A program made the translations under genes and the position numbers. A DNA stretch of 64,000 bases from Parus major (Eukaryota > Chordata > Aves > Passeriformes > Paridae): contig NC_031769.1 of the NCBI RefSeq assembly GCF_001522545.3, positions 129,169,613 to 129,233,612 on the forward strand, in the 5' to 3' direction. Numbering within the stretch: the first letter of the stretch is position 1; the number at the start of each line of letters is the position of its first letter. Shown here piece by piece: positions 34,901-44,546 of this stretch. The notes beneath the pieces were generated by a model that did not search any database, was not told the DNA's origin, and saw only the letters and a program-made list of their open reading frames with translations.

Positions 34901-37900
34901 AAGGAGGAGGTCCTTGTTCAGCTAGAAAGGACAGGTAAATGGCATAGTACCTTCAAATTAGATTCTGCTAAATAACTTACTGTTACAGGCAGCTGAGGAA
35001 GTTGAGTAGGCAGAAGGATGAAAGAGGACAGACAGTACCACTGTCTTCCAGTAGTCAAAAAAAAAAAAGACTTATTTAGGATCTGTAATTCCATTTCATT
35101 GCTATTAATTTCCCCCTTCTGAAAAAAAAGTAATTTTTTAAGCCTTAGAATTACATAAACTTTCTGAGCCTTGGTTATGTTGTGAACTTACTCAGATATA
35201 GTAATACTGTGAGCTGACCTCTATTAAAAATGTTAACAGTAATTTTTTTGTCTTAATCAAATCTTGTTTATTGAGCAATAAAAGGGAACCATTGGTGTAT
35301 TCCACACTTCTCCCCCCTTTTTTGCTTCTTGGATATTCAAGTACTATTAGGGTTAGTATTAGTAAGATTGAAATAGCACTGTATATGTTAGCATACAGGT
35401 TCCATATGTATTTTAGCCTCTCTTGTTCTTCAGTATTTTATAAAAGCCAACTGATTTTCTTAGATAGACTGTACTAATTTAAAGATGCATTGTTTGTCAA
35501 ATGAGTGAATAGTTTAGGTAAGTTATGGCCATCACCTTTGCTGGGGATTGTCATACACACAGTAGTGGAATGATACATACCTGTTCATATTGGGATTTTT
35601 TTTCCAAAATTTTGTTCTGAGATACGCCTGTGTAGTTTTTCCCTGTAACACACTAACAAAGCAAATGTAATTTCAGTCCTTCCCAGTTACTTTATGTCTT
35701 CAGTGCATATGTGCAAGCTGTGTGCTGTGAACACAGGCTGATCAGATTCAATCAAATCAGCTGTCATTATTTCTTTAGGCTGGAGTCAAGACTCCCAGTT
35801 AGCAGTCAGTTCTCACATGACTGCACTTTAGCACTGTTCTTTTCTCCAGTTTAAAGTACATTTCTGACATTTTGATACATTGGTACCGTCTTCTCTTGAG
35901 AAAACAAATTCCACTGCCTTGAAAACATTTAACATGGAGTATGATGAAACTTCTGCATAATCAGTGAATGAGATGCAGAGAAGGAGAATACATCATGAAA
36001 AAGTAAAGTTCCTGGGTCCATGCCTGTAAATGCACCTCATACAGAGATGTAGGTATCTGTCCCCATTTCTCCTGATACCCATCCTCCCTGCATACACCTA
36101 GGACTCTCAGACTGCTCCCGGGCAGTGCTTCTATTTTTCACTTCTTTTGTTTTTTTGTGAAAGGGAGGAAGGAAAATTTTAAAATCAAACTACTCTTAGG
36201 CCTGTCTCTAAGACAGATAATCAACTATGAAATCAGATCAATAGCTTGAAATGGAGCAAAGCCTTCTATCTGCCTGTATTGTCTAAGCACCAACCATTGA
36301 CACCAGCAGAGGTAGCTTGTTGATGAGCTTCATGTTCTTCATAGTGCAACTTCCTATTTCCTGTACTAGCCCTAACATCTTACTTTCACTATTACCAGCA
36401 ACTTATTCATCAGTAAGGTTATTTCCCCAGAAATCTTAAAATATGGACTGAAGAAAACAGGAGGTAAGAAGAACTGGTGTGCAGATTTGGGATTATGATT
36501 TGAGATATAGTACACTGAGTAGAAAGAATAAATTCTCCAGGTTCTCGAGGATCGAAGAGAAGGAATGTACCAAGTTAGAGAAGAATATTTTAGGCTAATA
36601 AGGAGGAAATTGGATGACAGGTGGTGATGAAAAGACACTGACTTAAAAGGTCTTTCTATAGTGGGGAAACAAATATACATGCCATTATAGAACATAGGAA
36701 TTGCAAAGAACTCTGAGAATATGACAAGGATAGGCTGCCTGAACTGTAGTAATAGAAATAAGTGTTAAAAAAAGCAGAGAAATTTTCAGTGAATAATTTT
36801 CTGTTGAAGGAACTAGAACATGTTTAAATAATTTAACATAAAGTGATTCTGGTGTTCAGAAATGCTTTCTGTACAGAAGATGGAAAAGGTACTTTCCTTA
36901 CTTTATGCTTGCAATCATGTGCCCTTCCCCTTTGGTTATCTGTAACAACAATACCTGTAAAAATCAGGAAGTCATTCCCTACCACCACCACACACAGTTT
37001 TGTTGCTCCCTTCTTTTGAGACATTAGTATTTGCTTTATCTCCAAACAGAATGTGCTTTGCCTGTAGGAGTGTTGAGCTCTCTTAGGTTCCTGTTCATAA
37101 TTTTTGGTCAGAGAAGGAATTCTTCTGCTTAATTGGCAAGGATTCCCTTTTTAGTTTTATTGTTCTTAACTTGAAGGAATGCCACCATAATCTGATAATT
37201 TCTTTTCCATTTCTTCTCCTCACATAAATCTAATTCATTAGCAAGAATGCATGGCTAGTATCAGTATCATCATCAAACTGTTACAAGTGCTGCAGTTGTT
37301 AATATTTTTTGCAAAGGATTTTGCATCTTTCAGTAGCGGGTGCATCTTAAAAACTATGGATTTTAAATAAATCATTATTGCAGTTATGTTTGGCAGTACC
37401 TATTGGTAGGTACTGTTTGTACCACTGAATAATCCAAATCTTCTGTCTTTGAGTCTTTGTCTACATTACCTGGAAAAATTAGCAGAAAAATTACATTTTT
37501 TAAAAAGACTTAAATAACTTTAAAAAACAAAACAAGCCCTTTTTAACTGTTAAGTTCCTTTAATATGTAAGACCATGTGGATGATGAAAAAAAGAACAAT
37601 CCCTCTTTTAATCAGAACTATTAATAGGCTCATTGTATTGTTTCTTGATAAGAATTACTTTACTTAAATGGATAGGCATTCACTACATACTGTACTGTAC
37701 ATTGAAGGCTGTTAATCCTTAGATCACTAAAGGTAGGTACACATCTTCTTTGCTTTCCTTAGGTTGTAAAACTGAAGAAGAGATAGGTTATTTAATACTT
37801 CAGGAATCCATTTTAAAGCTACGATTGTTGTTTATCTTCAGTAATGTACACAACTGTTGATTTATGCAGACATAAGCAAGAGTAGTCCCCTCCTTGAAGC

Positions 37901-40900
37901 ACACAGCCTGAAAAGAACCAGAGCAGGAAACTACTACTAAATAAGTGTTGCATTCTAGTCATAGCCATACAAATGTTTCCTGTGTGTACATTTCTTAAAG
38001 GCAGCTCTTGCTTCCCTTACAAGTTTACTTAGGCAGACTTACTTCAGGCTTTATAATGTCGTCCTTTCTGATTTTCACCAAATCTGTTGAGCTTCACACT
38101 CTGCCAGAAAGCCCAGATTCCAGAATATTAAAGGTGGTATGTAAAGATCAAATTTATATTGGCAGCAGTTATGTCTTCTGATAAGAAGAAATGTGGATGA
38201 GAAGATACCAGGTTAGTCTTTCTAACATTAACAGTTGATTTATATTTTGTATTTGGAAAAACATGTGATAGTAAGATATGCCAGAAGCAGTGATGCTTGT
38301 CGAGCTTTTAATAGGCTTTGCTTGGTTGTCTGCTCATTATACTTATGATATGGAAGTGCCTTTGATAGTTTTGTACTCAAACCACAGAAATAATATGAAT
38401 TTTTTTAAAGGTTCTTTTCTTTTATAGATAATGATAAAGTTAGGCAGCTGTACCTGAAGGGTGTACCTGCAGACTGTGCTCACAGCTTTATCTGGGACCA
38501 TGACATCTGTAAGAACGTCACTGAAAATAAAATCTCAGAGCAGGTAACTAAGTGTGTGGATTCCCATGAAGAAAATGGCTAATGATTCATGGAGTCCATA
38601 GAAACAGCCTCTTGAAATCTGTATAAAATCTGATAAATCTAAGATTAATCAATAGCTTCCTTAATGTCATAGTATCCAACTGCTGACATTAAGTATTTTT
38701 TTGTAGCCTTTACATAATGTTCATGCACAGCCATTGACCATGGATTCAATTAAAAGAAAGCTTTATTGGATTGCCTACAGGACTACAGTTGTAGGTTTAT
38801 GTAACAGAAATGATTGGAATTGGATTTTCATACATCACCTTGACTGATGCAGCTGAGAAGAGTGACACAGGAAGGCTCTGGCCTTTAGCTGTAGTCAGAA
38901 CAATTCTTCTGATGAAGAGAAGTGTGGAAGCTGAAAGGAAAGAAATCCTGTGTTTCTGAACTGCAGCACACTATGCTGTGGGTATGCTGGGCAATAACTC
39001 GTTATTTGTAGACAACTTCAAGTTTGCTGTTGTGGGTTTGAAGTCTCCTATCTAGACATTTTCATTGACATTTTCTTTGGAGGGCAGCCTATAAAGTGCA
39101 TGGATAAAAAGGTGATTTAGTCCCAAGAGATTGATAAACTTTTGGCACCATTGTAGTCAGAGAAAACATTTGTGTGGCAAAAACATCTTTCTAAATATTC
39201 TTTCTGAAAATTAATTTTGTGCTCTTTCAAACTGACATAGTGTAAAAAAAGCAGAGTACTTAGAAAATATTATACTAGTACATGACAGTTATCAGCACAA
39301 TCTTTTTATATATGACAGTGTTCTTTATGCTGTCATGAAATTTAATGTTTACCTCATAAAACACAGGGAATCTAATGGTCTATTTCTTCATAAATGTATT
39401 CTTATTGTGGTACAATGGAATATAACAACTGGTGATTGACAAAACTTCGATGCCAGCATGCTTTATGTGAAACTGATGACCAAAGCTTCTTCCCATCTCC
39501 TTGGACATAGTTCAGATTTGCTCCATATGTTGGCAGACTGAAAGCACCTTTTCAGAGTTATTTTACCTCTTTCATCTATGTTGTACCTTGTACCTGCTCT
39601 TTATCAAGGACTGTGGAAGTAAGAAGGGGAGAAAAAGGGTGCCTAATACTCTTTTCTGAAATAATTTTTCATGCCTTGATGAAATTCTGTTCAAATATTG
39701 AGTGTATTACTACTGTATTTTTTCCTAGCTGTAAACTCAACTTTTCTCTGTATCTTGGAAGGGTATCTGGAAGAGGGAAGAAGAATGGTTATTAACTTAT
39801 GGGAAATGTCTCCTCCTCAGGATTTAAACCATATGAGAGCTCAGTTACTGGTACCTGGATCACACCTTGATTTGGGTCCTTGTGAATCTAAGATTCCCAT
39901 ACTGTTGGTGCAGCAGCCAGGAAAAACGGCTGGAGAAGATCGACCAGGATGGGGGAGTGGCTGGGACATCTATCTCCCAAAGGGCTGGGGCATGGCTTTC
40001 TGGATTCCTTTTGTAAGTGACTTTGATGGCAAATTGCCAGTAAATTTGATAATTTGTATAATTTAGTTTAAATTAATCAATTTTAGAGAGTGTACTTCGT
40101 ATTATATAACCAATTCCTAATTACAGGATCAAAATTTCACTTTAAAAAACGGTGTGTGAACTGGTTCATGACAGAAGCTTGGTCTTCAAACTTAAACAAT
40201 AGCTTTCCATGTATTTTGTTGGGTACAGGTATGCCCACATGGCAGTCTAGAAGCAGCAAATCAGTGAGGACTCAGGAGAGAAAGCTGAAGCTAGACCTCT
40301 CTGTGTTTCTACAAGCATATGCCTCTAAAGAGAAATCATTTAGGGTGTGCTGCTAATCAATTTCCAGCTTGGCTATCAACACCTCTGTCACCAAATTGGT
40401 TGCCTCTGATTTGGGATAGAGCATAAAACAAAGTTTTAGTTAAGCTCCTTTGGTGCTGTTTGAAGTATCCTGCTTTGACTGTTTAGGTGACAGTTTTAAT
40501 ACCTTTCTGTAGTTAAAATTATGCTTTTGAGTGTGCAGGGGATTTGATATTTGCAATGTTTGGTTAAAATACATTAGGCAGTGGCTGTTGAAGTAATACA
40601 ACATTCCTGGCAATGCACAAGATAAGAACCTGTGAAATTGTCTTCAGTTTTGTTGATAGTTTTGCAGAATTAAATTTAAACAGCATAACTAACTTTTTGT
40701 TGAAATTAGCATCTAGAACAGTAGAAATCATGCTTAAGCTTATTTTTTAAAGGTTGAGTGTTAGACTTTCAATTTTCTAAGGAAGTACCCTTTGGGCATT
40801 AATGTTTTGTTTCAGCTAGGAAGCCAGAATGAATTCAAACACTGCTTTTTGGGCATTTGGTTTTTATAACAGATATATCGAGGTGTACGAGTCGGTGGCT

Positions 40901-43550
40901 TGCAAGAGGCATTAAAGCATTCTGAATACCAAAGAACACCTCACACTCCAAATGATTTCCCAGACTGCCAGGCAGGAATGCAGTTTGCTAAAGAACTGGA
41001 AACCAGTCTTCTTGAAAAATTCAAACGGTAACATTAATTTAAAAATTGATGGGGAAAATGACAAAAATGAATACTGATTAAAATATTCCCTTAGGTATCT
41101 TCTGTTGTGTTCATTTAGACTTGGCCTTTACTGAGATCTTTCACTAGTTTTAAATATTTGTATTATAAAAAAGAAAGGACTCCTAGATATATTTAACACT
41201 GCTAAACAGGGCATATAAATTAAAACCTTCTATTCCCAGAGACATGCTCAGTTACAGGGCTGTAACAAGGCTGCATAGCAATTAAAAAAAACAAAACTAT
41301 TTTGAGAGCAGCAAATGGGGGAGGAGGCAAGAGAATGCAAAGGAGTATGTCAACGTATCTACCAAGTCTTGAAGAATAAAGTAAATTTAGAAGTACATTT
41401 TCGTATCTAATTTTAAATACCAGGTATTCTGAAGTTTACCTTCACTTGTACTGCAACAAAGAGAACTCTTAACTATGAGTTTGGAGTAGCTAGAAGTGTC
41501 CTCTACACCAGCTGGTGTTGGTTCCCCTTCCAGGTAGGAGGGGAAAGTAGAAGTTCAGAGGAAGAGGTGGTGATGGCAGAACAGGTAGATGTTTCCAGCA
41601 TGGCTGAAAGGATATAGTGGACAGAAATACAGCAGCATTTTCTAGATTGTAATTTTAAAATTCTTGTTCAGCCAGGTTAGAAAGTTAACTGTCCTTTCCC
41701 TTTCTGTTTTAAATACTTGATTTTGAAAGTATTCTTACTTACTTACTTGATTTATCATTTAGACGTCCACCTGCAAAAAGGGCAAATTATGTCAAGCTGG
41801 GCACTCTGTCTCCTTTCATCTGTCCTTGGGGGCAGCTGACCAAGAACTGGGAAGAAAGAATGAAAACTTCAGGGGGAATTTTATGTCCTTCCTCCCCACG
41901 TCCTGATTGCTGCACAACTGAAGGGCAGACCCTTTGTGGCCCCAAAGCAGAAGCAGTCAGAGAAGCTTCCCCTGAGACTGGTGAGGAAGAGGGGACCATG
42001 GAAATAGCAAGTTCTGAAGGTGCCCTAAAGACAGAGGATGTTACAAGCACCCAAGATTTTGGTGAGAGAGATGAAACTAAGACAAGTGACTTTATTGTTC
42101 TCAGGTATGTCAAAATAATACATTTTATTTCTTTATTGGTATTTATTGAATTGGGGAAAGGAAGAGCTCAGCGTTAATTAGTAAGATGAGAGAATTATTT
42201 CATCCAAATACTGTGAGATTAAATAGTATTGTCACTAATCAGAATCTGCTGTTGAGTGGAAATCCTTCTGCATTTTTCCAGCAAAATTGATGACTACATA
42301 AAGAAAACTCCTTAAATTATCCTAAATTTAACACTGGAGTTGACTGTTGTCAGAGTTGGCATATTCTGTTTGCTTCAAGGTTGATGGAGCTTTTAGAGGC
42401 TCATATTTGTGACTTTAGGACTATTGCTCTGAAAATCATCTTGCATTCTCTTCCCTAATATATCACCACAGGTGGTTCTTGCACTCCTTAACAAAGTCTC
42501 TAGAAAACAGAATCTCCTGCATTCCAATGCAACGCATGAGGGCAGCAACAGTATTGGGAAGTGCCTGAACACAGGTCTTTCATTTTTGTGTGGTTACCAG
42601 GGGAAGAAAACACTGAAAGTTCTGGACTGCATTAGTGTCACTGGAGATTTTAGTGTGTTTGTGGTTTTAACAGGCTTTGGGGGTTTTAACATGTCTCCTA
42701 ACTTCTGAAGAAGACTCTTGAATTCCACTCACCAATGTTCTTTTTAGGCTAAGAGTGTACCAGCCTGGAAGGTTACAGAAAGCCCCAGATCTTTTGTAAA
42801 GTGTGCTCTTGCAAATATGTGGGGTGCTGGATTTCTGTTGAACTGCTTGTTAATAACAATCTCTGATGTTTATTTTTGAACATTTTTAACAGGAGTGAGA
42901 AACTACTAATGCAGTTATCAGCCTGGTGTTACCCCACTGCTGGGAAAGATCGGCGAATCCGCCTTATTTCTCGTCTGGGCCAGAAGGAAATGACTGAAGA
43001 TGTTTTTTTGCCAATCTTGATGAGCTACCCAAGGGCTCTCGTCTGGGTCAACTTGTCGCTCTTGAGAAAGGGGAACCCTGAATTACATGCCATGATTTGC
43101 ATCCCAACAGAAGATGACTTGCTGCATCTAAGCAAAGACAAGCTCTTCTGTGGTCCACAAGAGCCCAAACATCGTGACATATTCAAGGACAAGGTCCGTA
43201 AGCAAAAAGAGGAGAAGAAGAGGAAGAAAAAGGACGTGAAGTCTCTAGAGAGTGACCCTGCAGGCATTCCAGATGAAGAGGCAACTGAGGACCATGAAGA
43301 TCTCATTCTTGGTCTTTGGTCAGATGCTCTCCCAGATGTTACTTCCCACTGCTCCAGGACTGTCTTGGGGTATGTCACTCGAGGGGATTTTTCATTGGCT
43401 GCAGGCTGTGGAGAAGCACTGGGTTTTGTCAGCTTGACTGGATTAATTTATATGTTACACAACCAGCCAGCAGATAAAAAAGGGCTTGTTTTGTTAAGGA
43501 CTCCAGCATCTTTACAGTACAGATTTGCAAGACTTAATATTGAGGTTTAA
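22786..43550 (+). CDS. POP1: POP1, large protein subunit of RNase P and RNase MRP, complete
   Basis: Fifteen coding exons join without a frame break into 1005 residues (human 1024). POP1 binds the catalytic RNA of RNase P (tRNA 5' maturation) and RNase MRP (rRNA processing) in the nucleus and nucleolus. The N-terminal POP1 domain is clear: [11 protein letters not shown] (98-108), [20 protein letters not shown] (130-149) and [20 protein letters not shown] (192-211). The POPLD-type block [20 protein letters not shown] lies at 600-619, followed by [10 protein letters not shown]. The C-terminal domain ends [12 protein letters not shown] ... [13 protein letters not shown]. Least conserved are the exon 2 linker (RG-rich, [13 protein letters not shown]) and the acidic exon 14 linker, both of which also vary in mammals. 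The ATG at 22786 has G at -3 and starts [17 protein letters not shown], aligned to human [17 protein letters not shown]. All introns are GT-AG; intron 10 is the largest (about 5 kb). The gene is divergent from RIDA. Confidence 0.97.
23071..23217 (+). mobile_element. CR1 LINE fragment in POP1 intron 1
   Basis: This is a sense-orientation CR1 tail: GAGGCTTGTGGAGTCTCTGT, TGACCCTGCCTTGGCGGGGG, TTGGACCGGATGGTCTCC, CCCTTTCCAACCCAGACTAT, TCTGTACCCTGTGAG. It is the only clear plus-strand CR1 in the window and lies 164 bases after the POP1 exon 1 donor. Confidence 0.92.
25539..25706 (+). CDS. POP1: POP1 exon 2 (residues 41-96)
   Basis: The acceptor is CCTTCCAG and the donor ACAG|GTGTGT. It encodes a hydrophilic linker with RG-type repeats and ends EEMPKYIT, matching the human EIPKYIT just before the POP1 domain. 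It begins and ends in phase 1. Confidence 0.93.
26535..26710 (+). CDS. POP1: POP1 exon 3 (residues 97-155), start of POP1 domain
   Basis: The acceptor is CATTGCAG and the donor GAG|GTACAA. It encodes [20 protein letters not shown] followed by [20 protein letters not shown], almost identical to human. The Arg-rich segment is part of the RNA-binding surface. Confidence 0.97.
27737..28721 (-). pseudogene. Possible decayed coiled-coil pseudogene in POP1 intron 3
   Basis: On the minus strand, codons from 28482 down to about 27737 stay in one frame with only a few stops (seven by my count). Conceptual pieces are hydrophilic and helix-prone, for example [66 protein letters not shown] second piece, 28721 to 28524, in another frame reads [20 protein letters not shown] and [14 protein letters not shown] with two internal stops. 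Together this looks like a spectrin-type or coiled-coil protein broken by stops and at least one frameshift, without visible introns, as in a processed pseudogene. I cannot name the parent. The strand is purine-rich, which by itself gives Lys/Glu-rich translations, so chance is a real alternative. The plus strand of the same stretch has a 219-codon hydrophobic open frame that is probably its shadow. Confidence 0.35.
29034..29282 (+). CDS. POP1: POP1 exon 4 (residues 156-238), core of POP1 domain
   Basis: The acceptor is AAAACAG and the donor CAG|GTACCA. It encodes a Lys/Arg-rich helix ([11 protein letters not shown]) and the family signature [20 protein letters not shown], then [15 protein letters not shown]. 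83 codons, phase 0 at both ends. Confidence 0.97.
29863..29950 (+). CDS. POP1: POP1 exon 5 (residues 239-267)
   Basis: The acceptor is TTGTTTCAG and the donor ACAG|GTAAAA. It encodes [20 protein letters not shown] then LARICSIDT; human is [18 protein letters not shown]. Confidence 0.97.
30245..30420 (+). CDS. POP1: POP1 exon 6 (residues 268-326)
   Basis: The acceptor is TTTTTTAG and the donor CAG|GTATTT. It encodes [20 protein letters not shown] and, near the end, [10 protein letters not shown] and [13 protein letters not shown], conserved with human. Confidence 0.97.
31044..31294 (+). CDS. POP1: POP1 exon 7 (residues 327-409)
   Basis: The acceptor is TTCTTCTTAAG and the donor TCAG|GTTTGT. 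It contains a variable acidic/basic stretch ([17 protein letters not shown]), then [17 protein letters not shown], conserved with human. It ends in phase 2. Confidence 0.96.
31424..31517 (+). CDS. POP1: POP1 exon 8 (residues 410-441)
   Basis: The acceptor is CTGTTTCAG and the donor ACA|GTAAGG. It encodes [20 protein letters not shown] then [12 protein letters not shown]; human is [20 protein letters not shown]. Confidence 0.97.
32280..32391 (+). CDS. POP1: POP1 exon 9 (residues 442-478)
   Basis: The acceptor is TTTTCCAG and the donor GAAG|GTATTT. It encodes [20 protein letters not shown], then SGIFELLE. The Trp pair and IFELL match human. Confidence 0.96.
33329..33448 (+). CDS. POP1: POP1 exon 10 (residues 479-518)
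   Basis: The acceptor is TTTTTAAAG and the donor CGAG|GTAAAA. It encodes [20 protein letters not shown] then [25 protein letters not shown] is a conserved block. Confidence 0.97.
33666..33734 (+). tRNA. tRNA-like element (tRNA pseudogene or tRNA-derived SINE head)
   Basis: The stretch folds like a tRNA: acceptor GGTCTTG (33666-33672) pairs with CAAGGCC (33727-33733) over 7 bp including one G-U, followed by A. The T arm is perfect, CCAGG-TTCGAAT-CCTGG (33710-33726), with a consensus B box GGTTCGAATCC. The anticodon arm TCTGT/ACAGA (33688-33705) has an 8-base loop instead of 7. The D arm is degraded, and the A box (GCTCAGTGG) has lost a base. At 69 nt it is a little short, so a working tRNA is unlikely. 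It lies in POP1 intron 10, in the sense direction. There is no CCA or clear T-run terminator directly after it. Confidence 0.5.
38428..38543 (+). CDS. POP1: POP1 exon 11 (residues 519-557)
   Basis: The acceptor is CTTTTATAG and the donor CAG|GTAACT. It encodes [20 protein letters not shown], then [19 protein letters not shown]. It follows intron 10, the largest intron (33449-38427). Confidence 0.97.
39821..40012 (+). CDS. POP1: POP1 exon 12 (residues 558-621), POPLD block
   Basis: The acceptor is CTCCTCAG and the donor TTT|GTAAGT. It encodes [20 protein letters not shown] and [20 protein letters not shown], the best conserved part of the POPLD domain. Confidence 0.98.
40873..41027 (+). CDS. 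POP1: POP1 exon 13 (residues 622-672)
   Basis: The acceptor is TTATAACAG and the donor AACG|GTAACA. It encodes [20 protein letters not shown], then [17 protein letters not shown] and LLEKFKR. It ends in phase 2. Confidence 0.97.
41763..42104 (+). CDS. POP1: POP1 exon 14 (residues 673-786), variable acidic linker
   Basis: The acceptor is CATTTAG and the donor TCAG|GTATGT. It starts [19 protein letters not shown], conserved with human, then becomes a poorly conserved Glu/Ser/Thr-rich linker ([19 protein letters not shown]), and ends DFIVLR. Confidence 0.95.
42893..43550 (+). CDS. POP1: POP1 exon 15 coding part (residues 787-1005 and stop)
   Basis: The acceptor is TTTTTAACAG. It encodes [40 protein letters not shown], a Lys-rich patch ([14 protein letters not shown]), and the conserved end [14 protein letters not shown] ... 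[14 protein letters not shown]. The stop TAA is at 43548-43550. Confidence 0.97.
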
Positions 43551-44049
43551 ACATCATTGCAGTGCAGTAGAATGCCAAAAATACCAAAGAATTTTGTTTT
43601 GTATTTTGTGGCCTTTCAGATTTGTTTTAAATTTGAGGTTATTCTAAGCCCAAACAGCTCTAAGATTATGAAATAATTAAAAAGCTTTTTAGCATTATTC
43701 AAGTAAATAACTAATGCATAAAGAGACTAGAATTACTTTTGATGTCTGCATTGCTAAGGATTTCTAACAGATCATTATCATGACCTTCTTTATCTCTAAG
43801 GAAGTGTATTCTTCATTTTTTCTCCTCAAAGCAGTGGATGCTATAACAATGTACTGGAAATCATCATCTTAATTTTAGAAGTCTTTGCTCAGATGGACTG
43901 TAAATTTACAGTGGACTTTGACATGTAACTGCAAGCAGTCTGATCCAGTGTATATAGCAAGTGGGTTTCCTGATTCCTTTTATCTGAATATATGTGGCTG
44001 CAGTGCAGCAGAGTTATGTAGAGAAAGCTGAATGCTTAAATGAAATACA

Positions 44050-44055
44050 AATAAA
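44050..44055 (+). promoter_or_regulatory. Possible POP1 poly(A) signal, proximal
   Basis: AATAAA about 500 bases after the stop. A second AATAAA follows at 44125-44130. Which hexamers are used cannot be told from the sequence. Confidence 0.4.
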
Positions 44056-44540
44056 ATACAGCTATGTCATTTTGAATTATAGCAGTTAGAAAGCATATCA
44101 GTCTTTCTCCCTAGTCTGAAACGTAATAAACCTTTCAGATGCAAATTGCCTGTGGTGGGTCAGCACACATTTTCTGTTAATAAGAGGGGGTATTTTTGTT
44201 CCTCAAAACATGAATTTAGTTTTGTATGGAATGTGCTAGAATTGAAGGCTTCTTCATGTTACAGTATGATTCATGAATATTGTTCAAACAATCATAAAAC
44301 TTGTAAAATATGCTGGGGGGTAAAGGGAGAAAGGTGTTTGATTTGCCTGGGGTAGTGTGGATAGGTTGTTTGTGTTTGGTATTTTGTTGGGGGCTTTTTT
44401 TTAATGATGGCCTTAAGCACCTAGCCATTCCTGAGTTAAGGAACTTGAAAAGGAATTTTACAGTAGTACACTGTAGTTTAGTAGCAGCATGATACAAATA
44501 TATGCCAGTTGGTAAAATTATCCTGAAATGATCATGTACA

Positions 44541-44546
44541 AATAAA
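44541..44546 (+). promoter_or_regulatory. Possible POP1 poly(A) signal, distal
   Basis: AATAAA about 990 bases after the stop, followed by a T/G-rich stretch from about 44560. An alternative end of the POP1 3' UTR. Confidence 0.35.
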